From assembly GCA_022340645.1 (NCBI GenBank), contig JAJDNP010000003.1, positions 1-48,820 on the forward strand: DNA of 48,820 nt, given 5' to 3'. This stretch comes from Gammaproteobacteria bacterium (GTDB lineage Bacteria; Pseudomonadota; Gammaproteobacteria; SZUA-229). Made by a program: the position numbers and the translations under genes. Under the pieces are notes generated by a model. It was not told the origin of the DNA. It ran no database searches and saw only the letters and a program-made list of their open reading frames with translations. Positions 34,486 to 42,872 of this stretch are shown here, in pieces; the stretch's first letter is position 1, and every line of letters begins with the position of its first letter.

Positions 34486-34928
34486 CTAAACACCCACGTT
34501 AATTTGAAGGTCAGTCAATATTATCGGGCCGATCATGATGCATAAATTACACAGACAGTTTCTGCTACTCGCTGACACTATCACGAGCGACTGTCATTAT
34601 GTTTAGAGTACCATACAAGCAAATAAATGATATTTTAGAATAATTATTGGAATGTAATTAATTTCGACAGCTACTGAGTGATCGTATTGGGTCGACAATG
34701 TATGTTCATCTGAAATGATTGGGCGTCCGTTCAGCTGCAATCAGAGACCGTCATGGCAAAATCGCGTATGTCCGCTTCTGTTTTTTATATTAACTTACAC
34801 AGGAACCTGGATTGTGAAGAAATGTCTTTGAACGTATTGAGTTATCGAAACCAATACTGGCGTTGACTATATGGTGACTCAAAGTAAATGAGCCACGCAT
34901 AAACATCGATAACTTATTGATTAAATGA
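34486..34928. other. Gene-free gap
   Basis: No gene, strong hairpin or RNA is recognised between the exported protein gene and the duplicated tRNA fragment at 34929. The open frame on the minus strand at 34790-35047 crosses the tRNA terminator and looks spurious. Confidence 0.4.
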
Positions 34929-34943
34929 TGGCCGAAGCTGGAA
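34929..34943 (-). other. Duplicate of the tRNA-Phe 3' end (attachment-site-like)
   Basis: TGGCCGAAGCTGGAA at 34929-34943 is identical to 35096-35110, the T-arm and acceptor part of tRNA-Phe. It lies 167 bases beyond it in the direction of transcription. Such direct repeats of a tRNA 3' end are how integrase-driven elements leave att sites. There is no integrase and too little DNA between the copies for an element, so this would be a scar. Confidence 0.45.
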
Positions 34944-34965
34944 AAAATCGTCGGAAACGATTTTT
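34943..34965 (-). terminator. Probable terminator of tRNA-Phe
   Basis: AAAAATCGT and ACGATTTTT pair over nine bases around a five-base loop. On the minus strand the T run follows the stem, about 130 bases after the mature 3' end of tRNA-Phe. The sequence also has a T run on the plus strand. Confidence 0.65.
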
Positions 34966-35092
34966 CATGAGCGAACGCGAACCCGCAGGGTGAGGCATAT
35001 GGACATGCCGAATAATTTAACCAGGCTGGTTCAATTCGGATCAGCAAACTTCCGCTAATGTTAAAACGTACTGGATTTAATATTTAGAAAAA

Positions 35093-35168
<76 letters not shown>

Positions 35169-35513
35169 ATTCTGGTGTATGGCAGCATATGATTTGAACT
35201 TATTTCAATACGAAATTAGCTCGATTCAAAGGATGCGTATTTAATCGACTCAATGCCTCCGAGTCAAGCTTCTTGCAGACATTTCATGCTGGCTCAAATA
35301 GCCTGCCTAAGCAATATCAGCGGTTCTGACTCACAGAATACAAGAAAGCCTAAGCTGAAATAAATTTAGTGCTGCCAAAATTCAGCGTTCAGGCCGAAGG
35401 GCTTTTAATGGAACTACAACAAAAGATTAGCTGTAAATAAATAAACCAATTCTGATAATTTATCTTAAAATAAACATGTTCCTGTCAACTTATTATTGAT
35501 AAATCAGGGTATT
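35169..35513. other. Gene-free gap upstream of tRNA-Phe
   Basis: The stretch must hold the tRNA promoter (minus strand) and that of the DUF2244 gene (plus strand), but I cannot pick reliable hexamers. A small inverted repeat GACTC/GAGTC lies at 35247-35265. No gene is seen. Confidence 0.4.
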
Positions 35514-35990
35514 ATGGTTGAAACCAGCGTCAATGAAAACTCAGGCTTAACTATCATCGTGCTAAAACCCAATAACTCTGCCAGCTGGCAGTTTAATATG
35601 GTGCTTTTTGGCAGCCTGGCGTTTATACTTTTTTGCATGTCAGTCTATTTTGCATCAAAAGGCTTATGGCTGGTATTCCCTTTTGCCGGTCTGGAAGTTG
35701 CTGTTTTATTTACCTGTCTGTATTTGCGTGTACGCGCCAACCACAACAAAGAAGTTATCACCTTCGATGATACGACGGTTGTAGTCGAGCGCGGCTATCG
35801 ATATGCAGAAAAGTCCTGGAAATACCACCGCCTGCTAACAAAAGTGTTTGTCAAACAGCCCACTTTTCGAGGCCACCCAAAGCAGGTTTATATTCGCTCT
35901 CATGGCAAAGAACTGGAATTGGGCTCTTTTCTTAACAAAAAAGATAAAGGCATACTTATCAATAACTTAAAAAGCATTATATATGCCTGA
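35514..35990 (+). CDS. DUF2244 family membrane protein
   Basis: From the ATG at 35514 (CAGGG six bases upstream) the protein has two adjacent membrane helices (FNMVLFGSLAFILFCMSVYF and GLWLVFPFAGLEVAVLFTCL) joined by a short turn. A cytoplasmic beta-rich domain follows (VITFDDTTVVVERGYRY, GKELELGSFLNK). This is the DUF2244 layout, often near cytochrome oxidase genes, though none is here. A TTG at 35496 is a less likely start. Confidence 0.87.
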   Translation: MVETSVNENSGLTIIVLKPNNSASWQFNMVLFGSLAFILFCMSVYFASKGLWLVFPFAGLEVAVLFTCLYLRVRANHNKEVITFDDTTVVVERGYRYAEKSWKYHRLLTKVFVKQPTFRGHPKQVYIRSHGKELELGSFLNKKDKGILINNLKSIIYA

Positions 35991-36043
35991 CATGGCTCGC
36001 CAGAACTGGTGACAGCAAACTTTGTCTAATTTATCCATCCATT

Positions 36044-36092
36044 TTGATATAGGTCATGTCAGGAATTTCGACCATCTCATACTATATCAGCT
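36044..36092 (+). promoter_or_regulatory. FNR-like box and promoter of hemN
   Basis: TTGAT-ATAG-GTCAT at 36044-36057 matches the FNR/Anr consensus TTGAT-N4-ATCAA in eight of ten defined positions. A -10-like TACTAT lies at 36080-36085. Its expected start near 36092 would place the box centre about 41.5 bases upstream, the class II activator position. hemN is a classic FNR target because HemN replaces the oxygen-dependent enzyme in anoxia. Confidence 0.55.
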
Positions 36093-36140
36093 AAATTACT
36101 ACAATGAATTATTTTGCATTATTCAAACAGCACATAAATC

Positions 36141-37529
36141 ATGGATAATAAAGTTGTCTTCGACAAAGACCTGATACGTCGTTACGATACTTTCGGCCCG
36201 CGCTACACATCGTATCCAACCGCTGTTCAATTCACAACAGATTATGATGCCAATGATTATCTCGAGTGGGTTAAAAACAGCAATGAAGACCCCATTCCAT
36301 CGCCGCTCTCACTGTACCTGCATATTCCATTTTGCGACACAATTTGTTACTACTGTGGCTGCAGCAAGGTCGTTACCAAAGACAAATCCAAAGCGGTACA
36401 CTATATCGAATTACTCAAAAAGGAAATAAAATTACAGGGCTCATTGTTTGCCAAAGACAGGCAGGTAACCCAGATTCACTGGGGCGGCGGCACACCAACC
36501 TTTTTAAACGATAATGAGATTTCCGACATCATCGAATGCATTCGTGAAAACTTCAATGTAGCCAAAGGCAGCGAAGTTGAATTCGGCATCGAAGTCGATC
36601 CTCGCACAGTCGATCAGCAGCGCCTGAAAAAATTAAGCCAGCTGGGATTTAATCGAGTCAGCTTTGGCGTACAGGATTTCGACCAAAGCGTTCAGGAAGC
36701 GGTAAACCGGGTTCAATCAACACAACAAATCAGGCAGCATATCCTGGATGCGCGCAAGCTGGATTTCCTGTCCATCAATATTGACTTAATGTATGGCCTG
36801 CCAAAGCAGACACTGGACAGCTTCTCGCGGACGCTGGATACCGTTATAGGGCTAAGCCCAGACCGGCTAGCTATTTATAATTACGCGCACCTGCCAGAGA
36901 TGTTCAAACCGCAGCGCCGGATAAACGAAGAGGATCTGCCATCAGCCGAAGAAAAACTAAATATCCTGCAAATGAGCATAGAAAAATTGCAGAATGCGGG
37001 CTATGTCTACATTGGCATGGACCATTTCGCCAAACAATCCGATTCCCTTGTTAAAGCGCAACAGGAAGGCAGTCTATATCGGAATTTTCAGGGCTATTCA
37101 ACAAATGCTGACTGCGACCTGATCGCCATGGGTGTAACGGCTATCAGCCGCATTGGTAATAATTACAGCCAGAACGTCCGCACCATAGAGGAATACGAAA
37201 ATCGTCTAAAGAAAAATGAAATTCCCGTTTTTCGTGGCATTGAACTTGAGGACGATGATGTTTTACGTGCCGAAGTCATTTCCAGGTTAATGTGTAATAA
37301 TAAACTGGATATTAAAGAACTGGAAAAGAAATGGGGAATTGACTTTCAGAGCTATTTCACATCATCACTGGAAAGCCTGCAGCAAATGGCCGATGACGGC
37401 TTGCTTGAAATTGACGAAGACAGGATAACAATCACCACCAGCGGACGACTGCTTGCGCGCTCCATCTGTATGTTGTTTGACCGTTATTTACAGGAAAAAC
37501 AGAACAATCGCTTTTCTCGTGTTATTTAG
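36141..37529 (+). CDS. hemN: Oxygen-independent coproporphyrinogen III dehydrogenase HemN
   Basis: HemN is a radical-SAM enzyme that decarboxylates coproporphyrinogen III to protoporphyrinogen IX without oxygen, in haem synthesis. The cluster ligands are Cys65, Cys69 and Cys72 (PFCDTICYYCGCSK), with the following cysteine of HemN also present. Other signatures are the early RYDTFGPRYTSYPTAVQF, IHWGGGTPTF, RVSFGVQDFDQ, IDLMYGLPKQT and the HFAKQSDSL region. At 462 residues the length is normal. An FNR-like box precedes it. Confidence 0.96.
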   Translation: MDNKVVFDKDLIRRYDTFGPRYTSYPTAVQFTTDYDANDYLEWVKNSNEDPIPSPLSLYLHIPFCDTICYYCGCSKVVTKDKSKAVHYIELLKKEIKLQGSLFAKDRQVTQIHWGGGTPTFLNDNEISDIIECIRENFNVAKGSEVEFGIEVDPRTVDQQRLKKLSQLGFNRVSFGVQDFDQSVQEAVNRVQSTQQIRQHILDARKLDFLSINIDLMYGLPKQTLDSFSRTLDTVIGLSPDRLAIYNYAHLPEMFKPQRRINEEDLPSAEEKLNILQMSIEKLQNAGYVYIGMDHFAKQSDSLVKAQQEGSLYRNFQGYSTNADCDLIAMGVTAISRIGNNYSQNVRTIEEYENRLKKNEIPVFRGIELEDDDVLRAEVISRLMCNNKLDIKELEKKWGIDFQSYFTSSLESLQQMADDGLLEIDEDRITITTSGRLLARSICMLFDRYLQEKQNNRFSRVI

Positions 37530-37609
37530 GCGCGTGTCATACAGTTTTCGTCCGGTGCAACTATTTCCGTTTCAACAGATATGTCTCTACAGATAATATT
37601 CCGCTCGAC

Positions 37610-38134
37610 GTGACGATCTACCAAAAAATCACCTCCCGAAACACGCCCGTTATCAATTCGCCAATTGAAAACGGATTTCTCGAACAACATAACAGGCCGG
37701 ATGTACGCAAAACACATTTGTTTGAAGGCCGATACGAAAATATTTATCTAAACGAACAGCATATCCCCGCGCTGAAGCCACTGCTCGATGAAGCCATAGA
37801 ACTTGCGGAAGTCATTCTTGATAGAAAAAATTTACGCGCCGGTTACTGGTTTAATTACATGCCGCCCGGGGCAATGACCACATTACATACCCATGACGAT
37901 GACGATGAACTGTTATCCTGTGTTTATTACGTCAAGGTACCGGAAAACTCCGGCAATTTAATTATCTATAACGACGCAGACAACCTGATTCAGAATAAAA
38001 TCGAAATTGAATCCAGAACCGGAGACTTTATTTTTTTCAAACCCGATATCCGGCATGAAGTAACTAAAAACAACAGTTCCGAGTTCCGGCTTTCCCTCGC
38101 TTTTAATTTTGGCCTTAATAAACAGACGGATTAA
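37610..38134 (+). CDS. Putative 2-oxoglutarate/iron-dependent oxygenase-like protein
   Basis: The 174-residue protein has the double-stranded beta-helix layout of Fe(II)/2-oxoglutarate oxygenases: TLHTHDDDDELLSCVYYV (first histidine and acidic ligands), a middle strand GNLIIYND, and DFIFFKPDIRHEV (second histidine) with a following arginine (SEFRLSLAFN). It may belong to a known conserved family of putative oxygenases, but the substrate is unknown. The GTG at 37610 is the only usable start. It follows hemN by 80 bases. Confidence 0.68.
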   Translation: MTIYQKITSRNTPVINSPIENGFLEQHNRPDVRKTHLFEGRYENIYLNEQHIPALKPLLDEAIELAEVILDRKNLRAGYWFNYMPPGAMTTLHTHDDDDELLSCVYYVKVPENSGNLIIYNDADNLIQNKIEIESRTGDFIFFKPDIRHEVTKNNSSEFRLSLAFNFGLNKQTD

Positions 38135-38296
38135 CGCACCCTGAAAAAATGCGGATGTCAATTCAGGTATAATTTGAAGAGGCAGGTCTATTGTTTGCCA
38201 CAATATACATCTGGTCAATTACGCGTACAATTGGCATACTTCGGAAAATTACATCTGTAGAGAAATTACACCTTATGCTTACATGCAGGGGGAAAA

Positions 38297-39208
38297 ATGG
38301 TTCAGTATAAAGAAAATTACAGTCGCAGCGTGTTATTACAGTTTTTGATGCTATCTGTACTGGCTGGTTTTTTATTACTGTTTAACCATGAATTTCTTAT
38401 TAATTTCTATATTAAAAACCAGCCCACTAATATCGGTTACATCGTAAATGGCAGCATATTATTACTATTTCTGGTAGGCATCGTCCGGCTGGTACTTCTG
38501 CTGCTGCGCTATAGCAGTGAAGAAATCGCCCTGAACCGGTTTTTAAAAAACGTGCACGACAAACAAAAACTGCCAACTGAACGCCTCAATAAAAAAACCC
38601 TGATCTACAACCGTTACGTCTCTGTACTGGAAATTAGCAAACATAATGTTGCGGTCAACCACAGTGCGCTGGCATCTACCCTGGTGGCCACGGAACACAC
38701 GCGTTTAAGTTTGCCGCGCTTCATCAGCAACATACTTATTCTGACAGGTGTTTTTGGCACCATCATTTCGTTGTCAATTGCACTGCTCGGCGCCTCGGAC
38801 ATCATTGACAGCGCTGACGGCATCAGCGGCATGAGCATCGTGATTCACGGCATGTCTACCGCGCTATCAACCACATCCACCGCTATATTCTGCTATCTGT
38901 TTTTCGGGTATTTCTATATGAAACTGACCGATGTGCAGACAGAACTGTTAAGCGGTATCGAACAGGCCACAACACTTTATATAATGCCCCGCTTCACCTA
39001 TCAAACTGACAGTATGCTGCACGAAGTCGGCAGTCTGGTAAAAGCACTGCGCGAGGCTGCTACCATAATGGCAAAAACACAAATTGATTTCTCAGAGGCG
39101 GGTCGTAATCTCAGCTACCTTAGCACCAGCTACGCTGAGCGCCTGGCGCAACTAACTGCAGATATTGAAGAAATTAAAACACTGTTACGAGACGGTTTCC
39201 GTTTATAA
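38297..39208 (+). CDS. MotA/TolQ/ExbB-type proton channel protein
   Basis: The 303-residue protein has two membrane helices near the N-terminus (about residues 10-28 and 46-70), a cytoplasmic stretch, and two further helices that carry the channel motifs (LILTGVFGTIISLSIALLG and GMSTALSTTSTAIFCYLFFG). The threonines and glycines match MotA, TolQ, ExbB and ZorA. A cytoplasmic helical tail follows. A strong GGGGG lies six bases before the ATG. The partner is the ExbD-like gene 60 bases downstream. It should form the pentameric ring of a proton-driven motor whose target is not known. Confidence 0.85.
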   Translation: MVQYKENYSRSVLLQFLMLSVLAGFLLLFNHEFLINFYIKNQPTNIGYIVNGSILLLFLVGIVRLVLLLLRYSSEEIALNRFLKNVHDKQKLPTERLNKKTLIYNRYVSVLEISKHNVAVNHSALASTLVATEHTRLSLPRFISNILILTGVFGTIISLSIALLGASDIIDSADGISGMSIVIHGMSTALSTTSTAIFCYLFFGYFYMKLTDVQTELLSGIEQATTLYIMPRFTYQTDSMLHEVGSLVKALREAATIMAKTQIDFSEAGRNLSYLSTSYAERLAQLTADIEEIKTLLRDGFRL

Positions 39209-39268
39209 CGGCTGAATCATGAAATGTAATATTAAGGAAACTCTGATTAATTATCCGGGTACTGTCAC

Positions 39269-40153
39269 GTGAACGATCAATTTATTGACCTGCGCCATGA
39301 TCAGATAAACAGCGAAAGCTTCTGGCCTTCGTTCACTGACATTATGATGGTCGTAGTCATTATCTTCCTGCTTACCTCCGTGCTGCTCATGGTAAAGAAC
39401 TGGGAGCTGCTCGACCAGCTAAGGAGCAGCATGGCCGCCGAGGAACAGGCGAAAAATATCATTCAGGACACGTCCCAGGAGAATGCTTCATTAGAAGAAC
39501 AACTCGCCCAGGCGCAAAGTGAAATTTCTATGCTGCGCATGCAATTACTGCAGGCAGATGAACAGCTCAACCAGCTGAATATTGAGGTTGAAGATAAACA
39601 GCAAAAGATTGTGATTGTGTTATCCGAAAATGAACAGTTAAAACAATCACTCAAAAACAATGAAACTGAAATCGCCCAGTTGCACTCGCAAATTTCAACC
39701 ATGGAAGGTAATCTGTCTCAACTGAATCTCAACATCGAGTCACAAAAAAGGGCGCTGGAAGAGGAGCGCCAGAAAATCATTAACATTACCAGGGAACGCG
39801 ACAGCCAGTCGCAACTACTGTCTTCTTTACAGGAAGACTTCGGGTCGCTCAAGGTTAAATACGATAAATTAATAAAACCGGCCCGCAGCGCCAAAGGCAA
39901 ATATATTGTTACAGTAAATTATGAACGCATAAAAGGGAAAGAACGTATACGTTTCAAAGACGCGAGTGACGAAACATACACGCAGCTCACAGAAAAACAG
40001 TTACACAGCAAACTTGACAATCTTAAAAAGAAGTACCCAAAACAACTATACATAAGAATCATCATTCCTGAAAAAAGCGGTCTCACCTATAACGAAGCAT
40101 GGAATTTCATGTTAAGTTTGCTGAAAAAATATGATTATTACTATCAGGAATAA
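39269..40153 (+). CDS. ExbD/MotB-like protein with long coiled coil
   Basis: The 294-residue protein starts with a MotB/ZorB-like segment (SESFWPSFTDIMMVVVIIFL), in which the aspartate in the membrane helix (Asp24) would take the proton. About 155 residues of heptad-rich coiled coil follow, and then an ExbD/TolR-like C-terminal domain (YTQLTEKQLHSKLDNLKKKY and LYIRIIIPEKSGLTYNEAW) instead of the OmpA peptidoglycan-binding domain of MotB or ZorB. The start is a GTG. It forms one operon with the channel gene. The coiled coil is far longer than in ordinary ExbD. Confidence 0.8.
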   Translation: MNDQFIDLRHDQINSESFWPSFTDIMMVVVIIFLLTSVLLMVKNWELLDQLRSSMAAEEQAKNIIQDTSQENASLEEQLAQAQSEISMLRMQLLQADEQLNQLNIEVEDKQQKIVIVLSENEQLKQSLKNNETEIAQLHSQISTMEGNLSQLNLNIESQKRALEEERQKIINITRERDSQSQLLSSLQEDFGSLKVKYDKLIKPARSAKGKYIVTVNYERIKGKERIRFKDASDETYTQLTEKQLHSKLDNLKKKYPKQLYIRIIIPEKSGLTYNEAWNFMLSLLKKYDYYYQE

Positions 40154-40217
40154 TCATCACAGGCAACCTCACAGACATTGTTATACCCTGATATTGCCCA
40201 TTCAGATAAATCAACGA

Positions 40218-40238
40218 CTATGGACTGATAGTCCATAG
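40218..40238. repeat. Perfect 9-base hairpin
   Basis: CTATGGACT-GAT-AGTCCATAG forms a perfect stem 65 bases after the ExbD-like gene. There is no T run, so it is not a standard terminator. Nothing else is seen in 40154-40379. Confidence 0.6.
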
Positions 40239-40379
40239 CTTGCTCTCATACCTGCTTTTCTGCAGCAAGTAAAGAAAACACACGGTTTTTAGCTATACTA
40301 AATTAATAACCGTTAGCGGATAAAACTTAGGCGTTCAGGGAATGAACAATCAGAAAAGCTCAAACTGTTCACCCAGTTA

Positions 40380-40913
40380 ATGAATATGGTCATGGCCAAA
40401 TTAAAACTGTTAATACTGTCATTTGTAATCGCTGCCTGTGCGTATGATGCTTCAGCAGGCAATACTATTTACCCATTAGTAACCTACAAATGCAGTCCTG
40501 AAGCTGATATCGTCACCCTGACAAATTCCCTTATCCCAAGTGATGAAGGCGCCGCTTATCAGTATTCGGACAAAAATGGCACGTACTCGCCCTGGGACCT
40601 GGTGGAAATTAACAACAATACTGATCGTACGCGTATTGTACGCACGAAAAGAATCACCAAACAGTGCATCTTAAGCTCTGGCGAATACACCATTACCCTG
40701 GAACCCCAGGTATTTAATCGTGATTTGGCCGGTGATTGCGGCGCCTGGATATCTTCCGCATTTACGGTAATCCACAAGGACAGGGAAATACAGTCACGCA
40801 CACCATTTGAAGACTATTGCCGCGGTAATTCTCCTATAATTACTCGTGTAACGGTGTTCGGCAAAACCGGTGAAGTAAAAATAAAACGCATTCCTCGTAC
40901 AAAATTTTACTAA
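40380..40913 (+). CDS. Exported cysteine-containing hypothetical protein (177 aa)
   Basis: A signal peptide (AKLKLLILSFVIAACAYDASA) is followed by a small domain with several cysteines in the mature part (KCSPEADIV, KQCILSSGEY, GDCGAWISS, EDYCRGNSP), likely to form disulfides. Repeated strand patterns suggest a beta-rich fold. The AAC in the signal region is a weak lipobox, so a lipoprotein is possible. Family and function are unknown. ATG codons at 40386 and 40392 are alternative starts. Confidence 0.65.
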   Translation: MNMVMAKLKLLILSFVIAACAYDASAGNTIYPLVTYKCSPEADIVTLTNSLIPSDEGAAYQYSDKNGTYSPWDLVEINNNTDRTRIVRTKRITKQCILSSGEYTITLEPQVFNRDLAGDCGAWISSAFTVIHKDREIQSRTPFEDYCRGNSPIITRVTVFGKTGEVKIKRIPRTKFY

Positions 40914-41089
40914 CCCGAATCCCCTTTTAAAAATCACCCGCCCGCTGAACCAGGCTAACCGCGGATAACCAACCGTTCTTATTTGAGAACCGAGCGCAAC
41001 AGCTGTTGTATCCAGTCGTTTTCCTGTTATCATTATGCAGTATTTTACCCCGACCTCCTATCATTCTACTAACAACAGGTAACACCAAA

Positions 41090-41707
41090 ATGCACATAAT
41101 AACCAGACAAATACGAATCCAGGCTCTTACTTTCGTGGCATTGGTATCCATGCTGCTTGCATTACCGTCTTTTGCCTACACCTCATCTGAACCCACGGCT
41201 GAAGATCCGGGTTATGTTATTAAAACCACGCTGGATAAAATTACCACGTTCAGCAGTAATTCAGACAAAGTTGACCCGGCAAGATTGCGTGGTTTTATCG
41301 AAAATCAAATCATTCCACATTTTGATTTCGACAATATGTCGCACTGGATTACCGGCCGTTATGCACGCTATATGTCAGACAAGGATAAAACAGATTTTCA
41401 GCGGAATTTACGGGAAACTTTCCTCTCCAGCCTGGCGAAACATCTGGGAAGCTTTGACGCAAAAAACACGCATGTAAGATTCTTTCCCGCACGCTACAGG
41501 GGCGAGGATGAAGCCTTCGTTAACACCGATGTCTATCGTCCGGATGCGTTAACCGTGCAGCTTGATTTTCGTATGCGCCGTGAAGGTAATGACTGGAAAA
41601 TTATTGATATTAAAGCCAATGGCTCAAGCGCCGTGCTGTATTACCGCGATCACTTTATGTCGCAGTTACGACAGTACCAGAGACCGGTATATGCACGACG
41701 CTACTAG
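41090..41707 (+). CDS. MlaC/Ttg2D family periplasmic phospholipid-binding protein
   Basis: The start at 41090 gives 205 residues with a signal peptide (ALTFVALVSMLLALPSFA). The mature region carries the MlaC signatures: FIENQIIPHFDFDNMSHWIT, a YMSDKDKTDFQRNLRETFL helix and VQLDFRMRREGNDWKIIDIK near the end. MlaC shuttles phospholipids between outer membrane MlaA and inner membrane MlaFEDB. None of these partners is in the window, so it may be a stand-alone paralogue. Confidence 0.85.
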   Translation: MHIITRQIRIQALTFVALVSMLLALPSFAYTSSEPTAEDPGYVIKTTLDKITTFSSNSDKVDPARLRGFIENQIIPHFDFDNMSHWITGRYARYMSDKDKTDFQRNLRETFLSSLAKHLGSFDAKNTHVRFFPARYRGEDEAFVNTDVYRPDALTVQLDFRMRREGNDWKIIDIKANGSSAVLYYRDHFMSQLRQYQRPVYARRY

Positions 41708-41721
41708 CAACAAAAGCAAAA

Positions 41722-41748
41722 ATAGCTGTCACACTGTGTGACAGCTAT
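41722..41748. terminator. Perfect 12-base hairpin after the MlaC-like gene
   Basis: ATAGCTGTCACA and TGTGACAGCTAT pair perfectly around CTG, 15 bases after the stop codon. A small second hairpin, CCTC-TTCG-AGG followed by TTTT, lies at 41751-41765. Termination is likely, but the first stem itself lacks a T run. Confidence 0.5.
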
Positions 41749-41850
41749 GCCTCTTCGAGGTTTTATGGACTGTAAAAAACACGTATTGAACTCGTTTGCC
41801 TGATACCGGTCTTAACAACACGATACGTGTTACGTGAAATTTTATTGGCC

Positions 41851-42285
41851 ATGACAGACCCGAGTAAACCTCAAGCCGGCACCGCAAATCAGCCGGCTGA
41901 AAACGAGCAGAATACGAAAGTTAATAAAGGTCCAACCGGTAAAAAAAGCGGTCTGTTGATCGTCATTCTCCTGTTTTTAGCGCTCGTCATATTCAGCCGT
42001 CATGAAGCCATTAACACCATTAAGTGTACGCCTGAAATCATTGCGCAAAAGCCTGATGTCATAATGTTAGGCGCCTGGTGGTGCAAATACTGTTATCAGG
42101 CGAAAGAATACTTCCAGCGAAATAACATACATTACTGCGAATACGATATGGAAAATACAGCAACAGGGATACAGCTGTACCAGAAGCACGGCGGCGGCCT
42201 GCCAGTACTGCTGATAGGAAAATACCAGCTCAATGGTTTCGATGAACAGCGGCTTGAAACTGCATTATCATTACTGGAAAAATAA
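41851..42285 (+). CDS. Membrane-anchored glutaredoxin-like protein
   Basis: The 144-residue protein (from the ATG at 41851; a GTG at 41827 is an alternative) has a cytoplasmic polar tail, one membrane helix at about residues 33-49 and a thioredoxin/glutaredoxin fold. Its redox pair is WWCKYC (Cys78 and Cys81) and its cis-proline motif GGGLPVLLIG. It would act as a tethered thiol reductase. Its stop is two bases before the TerB-like gene, so both are cotranscribed. Confidence 0.8.
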   Translation: MTDPSKPQAGTANQPAENEQNTKVNKGPTGKKSGLLIVILLFLALVIFSRHEAINTIKCTPEIIAQKPDVIMLGAWWCKYCYQAKEYFQRNNIHYCEYDMENTATGIQLYQKHGGGLPVLLIGKYQLNGFDEQRLETALSLLEK

Positions 42286-42287
42286 AC

Positions 42288-42743
42288 ATGATTACAAAAT
42301 TACAGCAGTTTTTTAATCGATACCTGGTCGAGGACACGCGGGACGCCATACCACTTGAGCGCCGCCTGCAGATGGCCACAGCCGCTCTAATGGTCGAAAT
42401 GTTACATGTAGATTACCGGGTCACTGCCGAGGAAGAAGGCGAATTACGGCTGCTACTCAAACAACGATTCAAGCTGGATAATAGTGAAATTGAAGCACTG
42501 ATTGAGCTGGCCCGTCATGAAAAACGCGAAGCCACAGACTATTATGCATTTACATCCCTGATCAACGCGCATTACACGCAACAGCAAAAAATAGACCTTG
42601 TAGAAGACCTGTGGCAACTGGCCTATGCTGACCGCGAACTGGACAAGTATGAAGAACATTTACTGCGGCGCCTGGCCAATTTACTGCACGTCCCCCACCG
42701 CGATTTTATCCGCACAAAACACAGCGTATTAAAACAAAAATAA
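42288..42743 (+). CDS. TerB-like (tellurite resistance domain) protein
   Basis: The 151-residue, all-helical protein shows the TerB/DjlA-type repeat pattern: AALMVEMLHVDYRVTAEEEG and, in the second half, LWQLAYADRELDKYEEHLL, each with an acidic cluster that binds calcium in TerB. No other ter genes are present, so a role in tellurite resistance is not implied. It starts two bases after the glutaredoxin-like gene. Confidence 0.85.
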   Translation: MITKLQQFFNRYLVEDTRDAIPLERRLQMATAALMVEMLHVDYRVTAEEEGELRLLLKQRFKLDNSEIEALIELARHEKREATDYYAFTSLINAHYTQQQKIDLVEDLWQLAYADRELDKYEEHLLRRLANLLHVPHRDFIRTKHSVLKQK

Positions 42744-42751
42744 ACCTTTAG

Positions 42752-42855
42752 TCCGCGAATAACGCAAAAAACGCGAATAGAACTTTTATTTACAGATATT
42801 GCAGAAAAAATAATAACGTTCTAATTTTTTTGCGTCATTTGCGTTTTTCGCGGAC
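42752..42855. repeat. Inverted repeat, CGCGAATAACGC family, between convergent genes
   Basis: TCCGCGAATAACGCAAAAAA at 42752-42771 pairs imperfectly with the stretch ending TTTGCGTTTTTCGCGGA at about 42837-42853. The motif resembles the element at 33513-33658. It lies between the stops of two convergent genes and may serve both as terminator. Confidence 0.75.
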
Positions 42856-42872
42856 TGAGTATGTTTTTTATA

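Noticed and set aside
34790-35047. An 85-codon minus-strand frame near tRNA-Phe
   Set aside because: It runs through the tRNA terminator and the duplicated tRNA fragment.
38297-40153. Zorya anti-phage system
   Set aside because: The pair resembles ZorA/ZorB in the membrane part only; the partner lacks an OmpA domain and no zorC, zorD or zorE genes follow.
42288-42743. Tellurite resistance operon
   Set aside because: Only a lone TerB-like domain is present, without terA, C, D, E or Z.
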